Source of the DNA: Thermoleophilia bacterium
Lineage (GTDB): Bacteria; Actinomycetota; Thermoleophilia; Gaiellales; Gaiellaceae
Direction of reading: 5' to 3'
DNA: 33,480 nucleotides
NCBI GenBank assembly: GCA_017882615.1
Contig: JADGPD010000018.1
Location: 1 to 33,480, forward strand
In this document: positions 33,414-33,480 of the stretch, one piece after another
Layout: every line of letters starts with the position of its first letter
How positions within the stretch are numbered: position 1 is the stretch's first letter
Program-made: the position numbers and the translations under genes
Notes under the pieces: model-generated
Seen by the model: the letters and a program-made list of their open reading frames with translations, nothing else
The model's database searches: none
What the model was told of the DNA's origin: nothing

Positions 33414-33480
33414 GACCGCGCTCGGCGGCGCGCGGACGTTGTCCTCGGTCGCGCCCGTAGCTTCCAGCTACGAACGCGAC
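33414..33480 (+). repeat. Intergenic hairpin repeat, copy C (cut by window end)
   Basis: It matches the first part of copies A and B. GTCGCG (33448-33453), CC, CGTAGC (33456-33461), loop TTCCA, GCTACG (33467-33472), AA, CGCGAC (33475-33480): a 12-bp stem with one internal 2-nt mismatch. The tail seen in A and B would lie beyond the window. Confidence 0.7.

Overview
The window looks like a chromosomal core segment of a high-GC actinobacterium. I infer class Thermoleophilia (Gaiellales or Solirubrobacterales type) from the high-GC coding bias, frequent GTG and TTG starts, the mix of ECF sigma, LuxR-AAA, VanW and NlpC/P60 proteins, and many leaderless genes; this assignment is not proven by the sequence alone. 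No phage, IS, integron or CRISPR is visible. There is one tRNA gene, tRNA-Pro(CGG).

Layout. 1-3310: the 3' end of rplQ, an NfeD-like membrane protein, a GNAT acetyltransferase, and an ECF sigma factor coupled to a membrane-anchored DUF4232-like protein. 3311-7236: a hairpin-rich leader with a clear promoter drives an FAD/NAD reductase, pterin-4a-carbinolamine dehydratase, a PTR1-like pteridine reductase, folB, folK and folE. 7237-9184: a diiron ferritin-like protein, then a second copy of the same promoter-leader in front of a Zn-ribbon protein, a nitroreductase and a VOC protein. 9185-9687: a low-GC island with a small membrane protein unlike its surroundings. 9688-13315: truA, a HAD phosphatase and ligA. 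13301-16912: a peptidoglycan locus, with dacB and a coiled-coil 3D-domain protein on the minus strand, divergent from a coiled-coil NlpC/P60 endopeptidase.

17035-18910 (minus strand): a small HTH protein behind a terminator hairpin, a Nif3-like protein, an exported small protein and a short SSB. 19028-20848: tRNA-Pro, a nitrilase-family amidase and a HAD hydrolase. 20935-27615 (minus strand): a degenerate histidine-kinase-like ATPase, a DUF4242 protein and two tandem LuxR-AAA regulators of more than 900 residues. 27758-33371: a VanW protein with a Thr-rich repeat tail, a TFIIB-type Zn protein with a thioesterase, a 52-residue Cys protein, a GAF protein, an L,D-transpeptidase and a coiled-coil protein with a lysine-rich tail.

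The most unusual signals are non-coding. A promoter plus GGGAGG-hairpin leader is repeated upstream of two operons. A hairpin element of about 100 bp occurs three times between genes, with paired base changes in its outer stem. At least eight genes start exactly 6-7 nt after a TANNNT box, the layout of leaderless transcripts. A Rho-independent terminator lies between a promoter-like box and the ribosome binding site of the small HTH gene.
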